Of a DNA stretch of 64,000 bases, positions 33,944 to 45,329 are shown one piece after another. Numbering within the stretch: position 1 is the first letter of the stretch; each line of letters starts with the position of its first letter. This DNA is from Pyrenochaeta sp. MPI-SDFR-AT-0127 (taxonomy: Eukaryota > Ascomycota > Dothideomycetes > Pleosporales > Cucurbitariaceae): assembly GCA_020747015.1 (NCBI GenBank), contig JAGTJM010000055.1, forward strand, positions 166,928 to 230,927. Reading direction: 5' to 3'. The notes beneath the pieces are model-generated. The model was not told the DNA's origin. It saw only the letters and a program-made list of their open reading frames with translations, and did no database searches. The translations under genes were made by a program, and so were the position numbers.

Positions 33944-35703
33944 TAGCTGGGTTGCTCTCGACCACGGTGAAGAAGTTTAGTCTTTTCGCCTTCTTCCACG
34001 GATACATATTCGACGTTTGATCTCATTTTCAGCGATTCACACCTGTCCAAAAGTTTCCTTTTCTCTCCTTTCGCAAAGTATCAATGGCCGCCCAGACCCG
34101 CCCATGGTACACAAAGTTGGCTGCTCTTCACTTCGATCCAAGCCTTAGACCGCCTGATCTGGACCTTTGCTCTTTCAAGGCGCACCTCTGGCCTATTCTT
34201 TCCGCTATTTGCACGCATATTGGCGCCCCTCTGGATCTCACGAAAATGCATAAGGCTTGCGATCATCTTGCATGATAGATTTCCCTGGCCCTGTTTCTGG
34301 GCTATTGTTCTTTTGTTCTCATCGGTATTACGTTTCTAGACTTTGGGTGCCCATGGTCCTCTGGAGCACGTTAAGCGAAATTGTGGAATTCTGGCGTTCT
34401 TTGTTTTCCTTGACCTAAGTGTCACACAGCACCTTTACGATTGTTTGTTTCATCAGCGTTGCACCTCAAGAATGGTTGGAGGTCACATTTGCACGCACTG
34501 CTTAATGGTTTTTTCTCGGGGCTGGCTCTCGCTTCGCTCTCAGTACGCTGAGTCACTCCAGACACCCATTTCGCACGTTCTCTTCAAAGCTACGCCAACA
34601 CGCCACCCTCGGTGGCGGTGCTAGCACAGAGATCACCGCAGTGGGTTTCTTTACTACATTTTCTACTCACGACTTGTTACTTTTCGATCATCGCCTTCCG
34701 CAGTAGTCGGCTTGTAATTAATGGCATAAGATCAATGACGGGCGTCGCTTTCCTTTCCTTCTTTTCGGAGCGGCGGAAAATACCTCTTTTTCTTTCATGG
34801 CTCCTATACCACATGGCATTTTGTTTTGGCAACGGGTGGGAAGACTTGTTTGGTTTATTACTGCGACACAGCAGACATCTGGAAGTAGCAACAGCAACAA
34901 AAATGTGAAAAAAATACCTTGGGAAGCGGCAATGCCGCGCTAGAAAACCATTCTTCCTGAACTCTTTGGACCATGATCTGTGCTTATTATCGTTCATGTC
35001 CGCAGCCCAGTACAACAGTCCTGATGCAGACAAGTCGTTGTTGCAGTTTTACCTTAGCAGTCCTCGAGTTACCGGAGCGTGAGATGTCCCTCGCACGTGA
35101 TGACAAAACGTGTTTGATTTGCTTCGCATAGCATCCGGCTCAATGCAGTGTCAGTTGCGACAGCACGCTCGCCTGACGCCATAAGTGACATTGGCTCTTG
35201 TACTTTACAGCATTTGTCGGTTCTTATACCTCTTCGACAAAACGCCACATATCTGACTCGAACAGTGTTGTCAAGTCAAAAGGAATGTGTTGTCGCCACG
35301 AACAATCCATCCAAGCGGTGCTTAACTCCGGTACTTCGATTTGTCCGTAGAGGATTGTACACCCCTTGATCGTTGGAGTGATGTGAATGGCAAGCATGAT
35401 CATTTGGTTACAGCCCAAGCAACTGCAAGCAACGAGTATCTAATCAACGACTCCACACATCACGGACAAAGAGACAGGCCGAACTCCGCCCTTGCAAGCC
35501 ATGTGGGTCCCCATGAGGCGCACCCTCCAACCAATAGGGTCCATGAATTCCGCTTAGCTCCGTGACTCTGGGTCGACGTCAACGATATCTCCGTCCGGTC
35601 GATGCTCAGCTGTTACAATGGTTGTGGAAGGCTGTGTTTCTTACATTCGCAAGTTAGGACCGCATTGGAAGGCGTGGCAGCTGCATACGCATACAAATAA
35701 TCA
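33944..35703. other. Intergenic region between cyclin and NAPE-PLD-like genes
   Basis: 1.76 kb holding the cyclin 3' region and the promoter of the next gene. No domain-bearing frame, tRNA or repeat recognised. Confidence 0.5.
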
Positions 35704-37251
35704 ATGTCCTGTCGCCCGTCCCTCCGATCTTACTTCAGGACAATAGTACACGATTTGCGACGAAAAACATATCCTTTCAATAAGAAGTCCGACCTTCGAT
35801 CGTTCTGGCAAGCCCCTCACTTCAGCACGACAGTCAAGATGAGTTCGCTTGGTGGTGCAGGTTTGAGCGCAGGGCTTTACGCTGTGGTTTCCAATCCGGC
35901 ACAGGTCGGTGCCGTGCCGGAGGACGCGAAAGAGAAAAGACATCACTTGAAGCATGGAAAGGGTTTCACAAATCCCTGGGATAGCTATGTCGAAATCAGC
36001 CCTTGGACCCTCTTGGTGAGAGGCATGCTCTGGTAAGCACCACTTTGAGTTTTGTTAATTTGCGTGGATGCAGAGTGCAAAACGGAAAGCACATGAGTAC
36101 TGTGGCTGACTGATTTTTGAATAGGAGGAAGATATCAGGCCAGCAAAATACGCCAGACACTACGCCTCCCACCGTTCCCATTCAAAAGCCCACTTTCAAC
36201 TCCTCGCGACAAGTATCAAAGCTACGTGCGACGTGGTTAGGTCACGCTTGCTATTTTGTTGAGTTCCCAGGCGGCCTTCGCGTCCTCTTCGACCCTGTAT
36301 TCGAGGACTGCTGTGCCCCGATTCAATTGAAAAGCCTGAAGCGGTATACGCCCCCACCATGCGAAATTGAGGATTTGCCATTTGTGGATGTCGTAGTCAT
36401 CAGTCATAATCATTACGATCATCTCAGCTACCCGACCATTCAGCGCATACAGAAGAAGTTCCCAGACGCGCATTTCTTCGCGCCCTTGGGGAACAAGGCA
36501 TGGTTTGAAAGCTGTGGTATAGGCAAGGAACAGGTCACTGAATTGGACTGGTGGGATACTAGAGACGTCAAACTCGAGGCTGTACAGCAGAAGAATGGAA
36601 AGGCAGACGCCATTTCTGTTTCTTCAACTGCAGAAAACAAGCCAACAAAGGGTGTTTCAGCTACTATTGGTGCACTGCCTTGTCAACATGTCAGCGCGAG
36701 GGGTCCGTTTGATAAATGCAAAACACTATGGGCAAGTTGGAGTGTTGAAAGCGGGGGCAGCAAAGTGTATTTTGCTGGGTATGTCATCCACCTTAGTGGC
36801 CCCATCGAAACCTACCTACTTTCCGACACTGACTTGAACCAGTGATACAGGCTATCGCACCGTACCCGCCAACATACCGTCTGCCGCTGACCTCAAAGCC
36901 GACCCCACAATCGATGACTACAGCCCCCAATTCTCACACCTCCCCACCTGTCCGGCTTTCTCTCAGATTGGAAGCCATTGCGGGCCCTTTGACCTGGGCT
37001 TAATACCCATTGGCGCCTATGAGCCGCGTTGGATGTTCAGCAATGTTCATGCCAATCCAAAGGATGCAGTGAACATTTTTGTCGACACAAAGTGTAAAAA
37101 GGCGCTGGGGATGCATTGGGGGACTTGGGTGTTGACCGAGGAAGATGTCATGGAACCGCCTAGATTGCTCAAGGAGGCCATGGCTTGGAAAGGATTGAAT
37201 GAAAAGGGTGTGTTTGATGTGTGCGACATTGGGGAGAGCAGGGAGTTTTGA
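35704..37251 (+). CDS. NAPE-hydrolysing phospholipase D-like metallo-beta-lactamase protein
   Basis: Exons 35704-36032, 36125-36778 and 36843-37251 encode 463 residues. The metallo-beta-lactamase fold is clear: [20 protein letters not shown], the zinc motif [11 protein letters not shown] (HxHxDH), [21 protein letters not shown] after the second splice, and the final histidine in ALGMHWGTW. The layout matches NAPE-PLD and yeast Fmp30, zinc hydrolases that release N-acylethanolamines from N-acyl-phosphatidylethanolamine and influence mitochondrial lipids. The N-terminal 45 residues are basic with few acids ([18 protein letters not shown]), as for mitochondrial import. The second acceptor was placed at 36842 because it yields [11 protein letters not shown]. 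Confidence 0.92.
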
Positions 37252-37545
37252 GTGCGGGCAGGCGGTGTGAAGAGCAGGAGATGGGGAACGCCTTGTGATT
37301 GCTGCATGATACCCTAAAAGGAGCGTGATGAATGATGAGCTTTCAGCGCACGGAAATTGCAGAGCACACCATAATCGTTAATGATAAATAGCATTGGTCC
37401 AGTCATGCACTTGTGCCAAAGTCGCAAGACAGGATTATTTAGGAGCCACAAAACTCCACGCTCACTACTCGGTATCGAAACGCCGTCTTTGTAATCCTAC
37501 ATAAGCCCATAATTCAAAGGAGCAGCAAATCCGCAATAGCACTAC

Positions 37546-39910
37546 CTAGTAGGAAGCATTACCCAAGTCGTGCTCCTTGATGTACTCTGCACCCTTCTCC
37601 AGAAATTCCGCCCTTGTGATGAAGTTCTGCTTCGATTCTCTTTTGCCGGCCCACTGCGCAGCGCCTCGCCACGCATCCAGGATGCAATCGTTTGCTCTCC
37701 TGACTTTGAGCTCTTGCTCCGCGGGCAGGACGGCCCTGAGCTCTGCGCGCAGGCGGTCTTCGAAGCCCTGGAACAACGTATTACCGCCAGTGAGGAAAAT
37801 GTCCTTCAACACATCGTCGCGGCGGGAAGAGTCGGCTAACCGTTCAGTGAGAATGGTGGATGCAATCTCAATGATACCTGCTTGATCTAGACCTGCAATT
37901 GTGGGCTGAAAGACGACTTCTGGCACGCGGATCCGTTCGACGTTGAGATGTATTTGATTTACCTCCTTCTGACTCTCGGCATCAAACGGATAGGGTCCGT
38001 GTAGAAAGGCGTGTAGTACACTCTTCGTCCAGTCTGTTTGCGCTTCTCGAGTTGATTCCTCTGTGAAATTGGGGTCGTGTTTGAGCAACTGGGATTCAAT
38101 CTCTTTCAGATTTTTGTTCAGGTCCTCCTCCTCTTCGTCATCTGAACCTTCACCTGTGGCAATTGTGCGATATACGCCCCAATCGGCATCGTCGGCACCG
38201 AAAGTATCGTCATCTCCACCGCCCCTCCGCCGTTTCTTGGTGGGGTTGTCTGAGGCGAGATTGGCAATGGATTTCATCCGCATTTGGTTTGCCAAAGACT
38301 TTCTATTCCCGAGCTCGGCTTTGAGGCGGTCACGGTCTTTCATTTTCTGGATGATGGCTTGGCGGGCTATGCGTCTTTCATCGATCCAGCCCTGAGGGTC
38401 GGTTTCTCTTCGTTCATCGTCAAGGCGTTGTTCTTCTGCTTGTCTTGCCTTTTCCTTCTCCTTCTCTACTTTTGCACGTTGGCGAGCGTCGTAGTTGGAC
38501 TTCATGAGCCGTTGCTGACGCTTCTGCTTAATGCCTTCTTCATCAAGCTGGTCATCTGGAGTATCGAGAAGCGGGAAAGTTGGCTCCTCTACCTGTTCCT
38601 CCTCAACATCGCCCAGGTCCTTGTTGCGAGTCTTCTTGATCGACGACTCCAATTCCTTGACTCGCTTGTTCAGCTGGTTTTCGTCATCGAAGTCATTCGA
38701 CTCAAGCACCCGTGCCTTTTCTTTCTTTGTAGGAATCTCCTCAAGTTGTGCCTGGAGTTGTATATAGTACTCCAATTCTTCTTCTTTTCTCTTCAGCTTG
38801 TCTAAGCGCATTTTTGCCGCTTGGGCTTGCAATCGTCGCCCGCTCTCTTTACGCTTCTCTGCCGCGGCTGCAAGTTCTTCCTCTGTCTTCTGCACCACGA
38901 TTGCCTCCGTGTACGGAAATTGGACGATATGATCGCGGTCTTCTAGCCCTGTCCAATCGAGATAGTGGCTCAATTCTTCTTCATAATTTTGAGAAACATA
39001 GCAATGTTCTCGAACGAGATCCTCGGCTTGATTATCACTTATTTTCCCTGGGAAAGTAGGGTACTTTAGTCTCAGCAGCTTCAGAAGGTATTGTGCGGAT
39101 TGGAAGCGGCCCCAATTCAGGCGCGTGGTCTGAGAAAGTAGTGGCTTTGCGTCAATGACGGGTATGAGGTGGGTTGACGTGTTCGACGAGTCTATGATAA
39201 GACCATGGCGACCGCCGTTGTACGAGTAGGAGAATAGCGAGTCGATGCCATATGCGACCGAAGGGGCGCCGTAGCACTCGAACAATATCTCTGACATGGC
39301 TATGGTGTTATGTCAGTAAGCATTGAACAACCACCCCCGTTGAGGCGCTTCCATGTCTACATACTCTTTCGCGAGTAGCCCAGGTTGGCAATGGGTTCTG
39401 TCATGACAATCGGCCGGTCTATGCGTCCATTACGTCCGTCGATGCCCATCTTGATGAAGCAGTAGTCCAGTACGCCCTCCATGGCGTCCCAATTGTTCAC
39501 GATGTTGCTCCCAGGTTCGTAAATGGGCTTTGACTGCCCTCGCGCTGTGCCATCTGAGTAGACGTCGGATCCGATGAATGTGAAAGTTCGATTCAGCTTT
39601 CGGTCGCGGTACCGCGCCATATTCGGCAGCACTGACAGTCGGGGTTTCGAGTCGAAAGACCATCCCGCGCGGACGGCTGACGAGCCTGCTAGTTGTGAGT
39701 GTTTGCGGAGAAAGGAGTGCCGACGTCTTGGTAGCTACCGTTGTCGATTACTATGGCGGTTTCGTGGGTACTGCGCGCATAACCCTCAGTATCTATTTGC
39801 CTGAATCCTTCAAAGGGCGGCTCTTTCACGCTCCATAGCTTCGCGGGAGGAGGTTTGGGCGAGTTGCGCCCAGATGCCAGCGGCGCATCGCTGATGGCGG
39901 ACGGGGCCAT
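37546..39910 (-). CDS. ARP5: Actin-related protein 5, INO80 complex
   Basis: Exons on the minus strand are 39910-39739, 39685-39365 and 39299-37546, giving 748 residues, close to the 755 of yeast Arp5. The actin fold begins AIVIDNGSSAVRAGW. It continues with RPIVMTEPIANLGYSRK, MSEILFECYGAPSVAYG and HGLIIDSSNTSTHLIP. A large charged coiled-coil insertion (about residues 310-560, with KEKEKARQAEEQRLDDER) then separates the actin halves, and DIFLTGGNTLFQGFEDRL closes the fold. This insertion is the hallmark of Arp5. The protein pairs with Ies6 in the INO80 chromatin remodeller and couples ATP hydrolysis to nucleosome sliding. Its partner is encoded 1 kb upstream of its start. Confidence 0.95.
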
Positions 39911-40308
39911 GCTGGGATGGATACGGTAGTTGAAGAAAGAGCTGGGCAATCAGCGGCTATATCATATCGTAAGGTCAAGGTGATGCTTTCTTGTGTCTGG
40001 TCTACGCGGGGAGTGCTACTGAGTTGCTTTCTGGAGCTTTTGTTTCTTGGTGGCCCATGCACCATCTCCGCGCATCTGGAACACGAGCTTTCAACATGGA
40101 GCGCGCAGTCAGACCAACCTTTGTTTGGGACGTGTATCATGTGATTGTCATAATCATTTGTGATTGTTCTTGGGTATCGTAGCTATAAAAGAATGCATAT
40201 GGCTCCAAGGCAAACTCGACACAAGTACGTAGAAATGGCCAAGGCAAGCTTGCCGCCATCTCTGAGCAAAAAGACTCCTCGGGTACAAGCAGTACAATGA
40301 TTTCCAAT
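39911..40308. other. Intergenic region between DAD4 3' end and ARP5 start
   Basis: About 400 bases containing the ARP5 promoter and the DAD4 3' region. Nothing else recognised. Confidence 0.5.
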
Positions 40309-40691
40309 TTACGCAGGATCCTTTAATCCGTTTGTCGCTTGCAAAGCATCAGCATGCACATACCCAGTTGGGTCTCAAGGGAGGACATACCTTCGAGGTG
40401 GAAGAGGACGTTGGATTGGTAGTTTTTGAACATCTGAGCCACAAGTTCCGTATCCATGTTCTGGATGTTGATCTCTTGCAGATTCTTGTTCAGCATCATA
40501 ATAGCCTCGTTGAGTTTCTCCTGGACTACAATCAGTTCTCTCTACCCGCATGCAGGTGTCGTGCGACGACTGACAACGTTGACAATGATGCGAGAGAGCA
40601 GCTGGCTCTGCTGGTGCTCGTGCGGACTTTCCTACGGGATTTTTCAGCATCACGTGTCATTCATGAAAGCAATTCTCGTAGGACCTACCAT
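40309..40691 (-). CDS. DAD4: DASH complex subunit Dad4, four exons, first exon only ATG
   Basis: Minus-strand exons are 40691-40689 (ATG alone), 40631-40575, 40520-40391 and 40337-40309, giving 72 residues, identical in length to yeast Dad4. The protein starts [20 protein letters not shown], continues [20 protein letters not shown] and [19 protein letters not shown], and ends NGLKDPA. These match the conserved Dad4 family along its whole length. Dad4 belongs to the ten-subunit DASH/Dam1 ring that links kinetochores to microtubules. Introns are 57, 54 and 53 nt, all GT...AG. The start codon is followed at once by a donor (ATG|GTAGGT). The family-typical MENPHE-like start supports this unusual exon. 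The 5' neighbour IES6 is divergent, with 271 bases between starts. Confidence 0.93.
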
Positions 40692-40962
40692 GCCTGCGAT
40701 GTGTCCGTGTTCGTTGTGTGTTGAGCGCGTTCTGCTTGTTGGCGGCGAGCATCAAAGCAGTTAGTGGGCCAAGGTTCCGTCGAGGTTGCGGCCGGGAGAG
40801 CTCCTCCACCTCCGCAAGCTGCCACCGCTCGTCGACGATCAGGATTCTGCGCTCTTTGGCCGTCTATTCCTGCTACCAGAGCCAACATTGCAATCTTTTG
40901 GGCCTCCCTACAACGGCCTTGCCTTTACACAGCGCTTCATAGCCGAAAGATCCTCCCCCAAC

Positions 40963-41544
40963 ATGGCGCCCTTGACAGCCGCCTCGGACGAGAAGACACA
41001 CCAAGCTCTCCTTGACAAACTCGACATCTACGCCATCTCTAAGCCTTTCCGGAATCCAAATTGGAAGCCACCGCAGCGTCGTAACAAGAACCTAAAGCAG
41101 ATCATCGGCGAAGCTTCGCGCAAAGAGGCCTCAGTAATGGCTACACAGAACAACAGCGGCATCTCCACACCCGTCATCTCACACTCTGAAGCCGTGACTG
41201 GCACCGTGACGCCTGCCAGCAACGTGGGTCGCCCACCAAACATTGCACAAGCAGCCCAAAGCCTGAGCACGCTGGTTCTCGAGAAGAATGGCAGGGCTGC
41301 AGCAGCGGCAGGAAATGGCACTGGACCCGCCCCTACATATACAAACATCGAATCTGCGCCCAGCTTTCACCCAAGCAGCCAGAAAAAGTACTGCGACATT
41401 ACTGGTTTGCCTGCGCCATACACAGATCCTAAGACGCGATTGAGATATCACAACAAGGAGGTCTTTGGAAGCATACGGACAATGCCTCAGAACGTTTCCG
41501 AGGGATATCTGGCGGCCCGAGGCGCGCATACCATCTTGAAGTGA
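40963..41544 (+). CDS. IES6: INO80 complex subunit Ies6 (YL1_C domain)
   Basis: An intronless gene of 193 residues, starting MAPLTAASDEK at the first in-frame ATG. The N-terminal region has the Ies6 signature KPFRNPNWKPPQRRNKNLKQ, and the C-terminus carries the YL1_C motif CDITGLPAPYTDPKTRLRYH. A low-complexity Ala/Thr/Ser linker lies between. Ies6 binds Arp5, and the pair is needed for nucleosome sliding and H2A.Z handling by INO80. Finding it beside ARP5 is notable. Confidence 0.94.
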   Translation: MAPLTAASDEKTHQALLDKLDIYAISKPFRNPNWKPPQRRNKNLKQIIGEASRKEASVMATQNNSGISTPVISHSEAVTGTVTPASNVGRPPNIAQAAQSLSTLVLEKNGRAAAAAGNGTGPAPTYTNIESAPSFHPSSQKKYCDITGLPAPYTDPKTRLRYHNKEVFGSIRTMPQNVSEGYLAARGAHTILK

Positions 41545-42412
41545 TTTGCTTACCAAGGCCTTGCGTCTTTGATGCGATAGCACCTGGATCTCTTCCACGC
41601 TGTTTCACAAAGAGCGCAATTTCCTTACTGCATCACTTAAAGACCACGCTGCTGTGTTTTTGCCACTAATCGGTAATGCACATCGATCAGGGTAAGATGG
41701 GAACTGCTATAGCTTTCTGCCCAGCCAGCTTTTTTGGGGACAGCAACTACAGATATCTACTTGGCTTTGGTCGTGGGATAGCGCCACTGTGCCCGGCTTT
41801 CATCCCAAGTACTGAGACGGAAAGGGAAATGTATGACCAACAAAGTCAAGCTTCTTCCACCCACCAAACGCCTTTCGACGTATGGCTCAAGAAGGCGCTC
41901 CGGCTTAATCGTGATCCAGTATCGTTCTTCGCTCATAAGACGGCATACCAGGAGCTCGAGAGAGCATTCCTAGTTACAGCAGCGTGGAAGCATGCTGTTG
42001 TCAGAGCGGATCTACTTGTGCACTACTAATACCTTGTACGAGATAGTTGAGTAGCTCAAGAACAATAGATTGGTTGCTCTACTAGTCATAGTAAATCGTT
42101 GTCAGTCAGCAAAGTGCTCACTTGTGCATCTGGAAAGGAGTGTCAAAGCAACAGAACTCAAAAATCTGCGAACCATGAACAGGCGCGCTAGACAGGGGCG
42201 CATGTCGGGCCGATCATTCAGCGCGCCGCGTCTTCCCAACGGCTCTGCGAAAGGGACACGAGACGAAAAAGTACAGGAGCCAGATAGCGATACTTTTATG
42301 CTGGAGAATTGTTGATACCACGCGATAGATATAGACAGGTCTCCATCTACCTTCTTTGGCTCTCTTGGTACCACATAGATCTTTAGAAAGCGCACTTAGC
42401 ACAACCGTCAAG
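41545..42412. other. Intergenic region between IES6 and GOT1
   Basis: About 870 bases. A plus-strand frame from an ATG at 41828 could encode 66 residues (with PFDVWLKKALRLNRDPVSFF), but it lacks family support. Confidence 0.45.
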
Positions 42413-43105
42413 ATGCCGACTATGTGGCTTTCAGATACCCAGAGTACGTTTGCGCATAGCTCCTAGCTTCAAAAGTTTGTTTGAAGAACGCATACTGATA
42501 GACTGAATAGAGATTGGGGTTGCCTTCTGCTCTGGAGGTAGGTGCGCGCCCTCCAAGCCGCATGCGCCGACGCAGGTTGCCAAAGGTTGACGATCCACAG
42601 GCGGGCTCTTTCTTATGGGTGGAGTCATGATGTTTTTTGACCGCGCAATGTAAGCGCCTCTATTCTTCTGGAAAAGCATTGCTAACACGTGTTATAGGTT
42701 GGCAATGGGAAATGTACGGCTCCCCTCCCCACCTACCCTCTCATCTACTCCTCTCCACGAATCACGCTCCCACAGTCTATATCATGAGGCACTGGCTTAT
42801 ATGACTAGATTCTCTTCATAATCGGTCTGACACTCATAATTGGCACAACGAAAACTGTAGCCTTCTTCGCGCGCAAACAGAAATGGAAAGGAACGCTCGC
42901 ATTCGTCGCTGGTATCGGTTTGATTCTGATGCGGTGGGCTTTCATCGGCTTTATCGTTGAACTGTATGGTATACTGGTATTGTTTGGAGACTTCTTCGCG
43001 ACGATAGCCGGTTTCGTTGGCAACATTCCTGTCATCGGACCATACATTGCACGTGGATTGGAGGCGATAAGCGGTGCGAGACGAAATGCTGATCTGCCTG
43101 TATGA
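42413..43105 (+). CDS. GOT1: Golgi/ER vesicle transport protein Got1
   Basis: Five exons, 42413-42443, 42511-42537, 42601-42649, 42698-42713 and 42809-43105, encode 139 residues (yeast Got1 has 138). The family order is complete: MWLSDTQKIGVAF, GGVMMFFDRAMLAMGN, LFIIGLTLIIGTTKTVAFF, KQKWKGTLAF, RWAFIGFIVELYGILVLFGD and GNIPVIGPYI. Four transmembrane helices are predicted. Got1 is a small Golgi/ER membrane protein acting in ER-Golgi traffic and COPII function. Exon 4 has only 16 nt and exon 2 only 27 nt. A second ATG at 42422 would give MWLSDTQ, the usual family start, so the true start may be three residues later. Confidence 0.94.
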
Positions 43106-44360
43106 GATCATAAGGACAAGTACACGAGAGGCTCGGATCACATAAGGTATGACAAGAGAGGGAGTTTTGGTAGGATACATCAGCGCAGGAGTACGGCGAA
43201 CAGTGTGTATTACGACATGACCTTTCTATGGAAAGTTCAGAAACTGAAAGGCATCATCTGGAGTTGGAATCGGGTAAGAACCAGTAATTGCAAAGAAACA
43301 TATACAAATGTCAGCGCATATGCATCGTCTTGGGCAGGACCCACAAATGTACACTAATCCTTTCGAGTACACTAGAGAGCACGATAGGCCTGCCCATCGG
43401 AATACACACGTATTGTATGTGGATTTTTGCAACACGTAGAACGATATGCTCAGAGGGCTGAGTAGCAAGAATTCTCCCCCAATTGATTTTGAAAAAGTGT
43501 CCGGCGAGAAATGCAAGTACTTTTACAGAAAAGTGTGTCATTGCATAACTTTCATTTGGCCTCCCTCGAGGACTTGAGTGGCTATGTGTAACTGAGGAAG
43601 ACTAAACTACATTTCAACAAGGCTGAGAAACAAGGCACGAGAACCCCACCCCCTGATCATCACGGTATCCTTGCCACCCATCGATGCCACTTGCATCCAA
43701 ACACCTGTCTCCATCGTGTAGAATATCCACTTCAGTGGGCACACCGAATCGTGTGCCCAGTACGGACCCTTATGCTGCTCGTTTCACGATGACATTTTCC
43801 TCCCGTTTCGTTTCAGAACCTGGTCTCACGACTCATCGTTTCGTGGCTACTTCCGCGGGCCCAGATACCTGATTTTCTTCTTCCCTTAGATACTTTCTAG
43901 CTAGAGAACAAAATTCCATCAAAGGTTGCAAAATGTGGAGGAGATGAGTAGATGGACATTGTACAAGAGATTATCGAGCCCGGTGCCAAGACTACCTAGA
44001 CGTGATGATTCTTGTGCTATATTTCGACGGTAATAATATGGTATGCATTTCGCTAGTGGAGGTTATGATACCGCAACCCAAGATGTATTTACCAAAGATG
44101 ATAAACTTGTGAGAATTTGCTCGCACGCCTGTTTCGAACGCCCCGGATTCTTGCTAAAAAAGCAAGCCAAACTCCAAAACTAAAAAGTGCATCAATGCAT
44201 TAATGCATGACGTTCATGCTATAATATGGGTGAAAGCACGCTGTGTAACCCGACACATTTCATCATGAGCGTAGAGATCCCCGAAACCGTATGCTGTAAA
44301 TCAAGCTAGACTCCCCAACACCATAATGACTTTGCCACGTTTCTGGACGAGTGGATGCGG
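43106..44360. other. Convergent intergenic region
   Basis: 1.25 kb between GOT1 and the unknown-function gene. It contains a perfect 14-nt palindrome ATGCATTAATGCAT at 44195-44208. No gene recognised. Confidence 0.5.
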
Positions 44361-45329
44361 TCAAGGTAAGAAATGCGAGTAATGGCCCGGGACCCTTTGC
44401 CGGCATTTTTCGCAGTCCTCTCGATATCCCATGCTGAACCTTCCCATACCAGTTAGCGCTCCACTTCGTTTCCTACCCCGAGGCGTTGGAGGCGCAGCCA
44501 GACTTGTCGTAGCTATCTCAGTCTCCATGTAATCTGCATTAGCATGCGAGAAGCTGAGTCGCGAAAGTTGTGATTGTGTAAGCGCAGTCGGTGTATCTGG
44601 GATATCCTCATCCTCTGATATCGGCGAGGGCATACGCCGATTACGATCTTCGTCCAGCTCTTGCCTGTTGCTCTTTCTCGACATGGGCGCCTGCATCGAG
44701 GGTACAGGTGCACCCAGGTTTCCATCATGCATACCACCTGCGGAGCCACTCGAGGGGTATCCTAGACCAGTCATGCCTCCTCTTTTGAACGTTGGATGTA
44801 TTGGTGTCGGAATTCGGCCGCTGTTATTGGCAGAGTCTGAACCGAACAAGGAAGAATTGAGCATCGCTGGACGCATGAAAAAGCTACCAAAGCTACTACA
44901 AGCGGGTGACTCTGGCGGCTGACTTCGTACATCGGCGTCATCCTCATCCATATCCATGTTGTAATCCATGTTATGGATCTGAGAGGATTGTAGACTAGGG
45001 CAATCATGAATCGACTCTGGTGAGTTGGCTCCTCCGTATTCTGACTGTGCCGGTGTCATTGCCCCGATATTTGTAACTAGCCTAGGTGGAGAGGGTGTGG
45101 CAGATGGTCTATGAGGGATATTTGACGGTGATGGATATCGAATACGGTCATAGTTGGTATGCTTGTTGAACCACAGTTTTGATTTCTGTATAATTCGTTA
45201 GTCGATTGTCGTTCGTAACTGTTCCAATACTTCATAAACACATACCTTGGTGTACTGCTGGTCGTCAAAGTCGGAGTCAGAGTCGTCTTCCCTCCCTCGC
45301 TTTCTAGCCACTGTCTCAAACGTGAACAT
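44361..45329 (-). CDS. Conserved fungal protein of unknown function with C-terminal CxxC motif
   Basis: Exons on the minus strand are 45329-45246 and 45185-44361 (60-nt intron), giving 302 residues. The N-terminus MFTFETVARKRGREDDSDSD is basic then acidic, like a nuclear protein. The middle is Ser/Pro-rich and probably disordered, with several SP/TP sites (MPSPISEDEDIPDTPTALT) that could be CDK targets. The end, YREDCEKCRQRVPGHYSHFL, has CxxC and a conserved look, perhaps half of a zinc-binding site or a docking peptide. I recall similar C-termini in ascomycete hypothetical proteins but cannot name a function. Confidence 0.75.

Noticed and set aside
41676..42029. 117-codon plus-strand frame between IES6 and GOT1
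   Set aside because: Only the C-terminal 60 residues look protein-like. No domain or splice context supports it, so I left it as an intergenic note.
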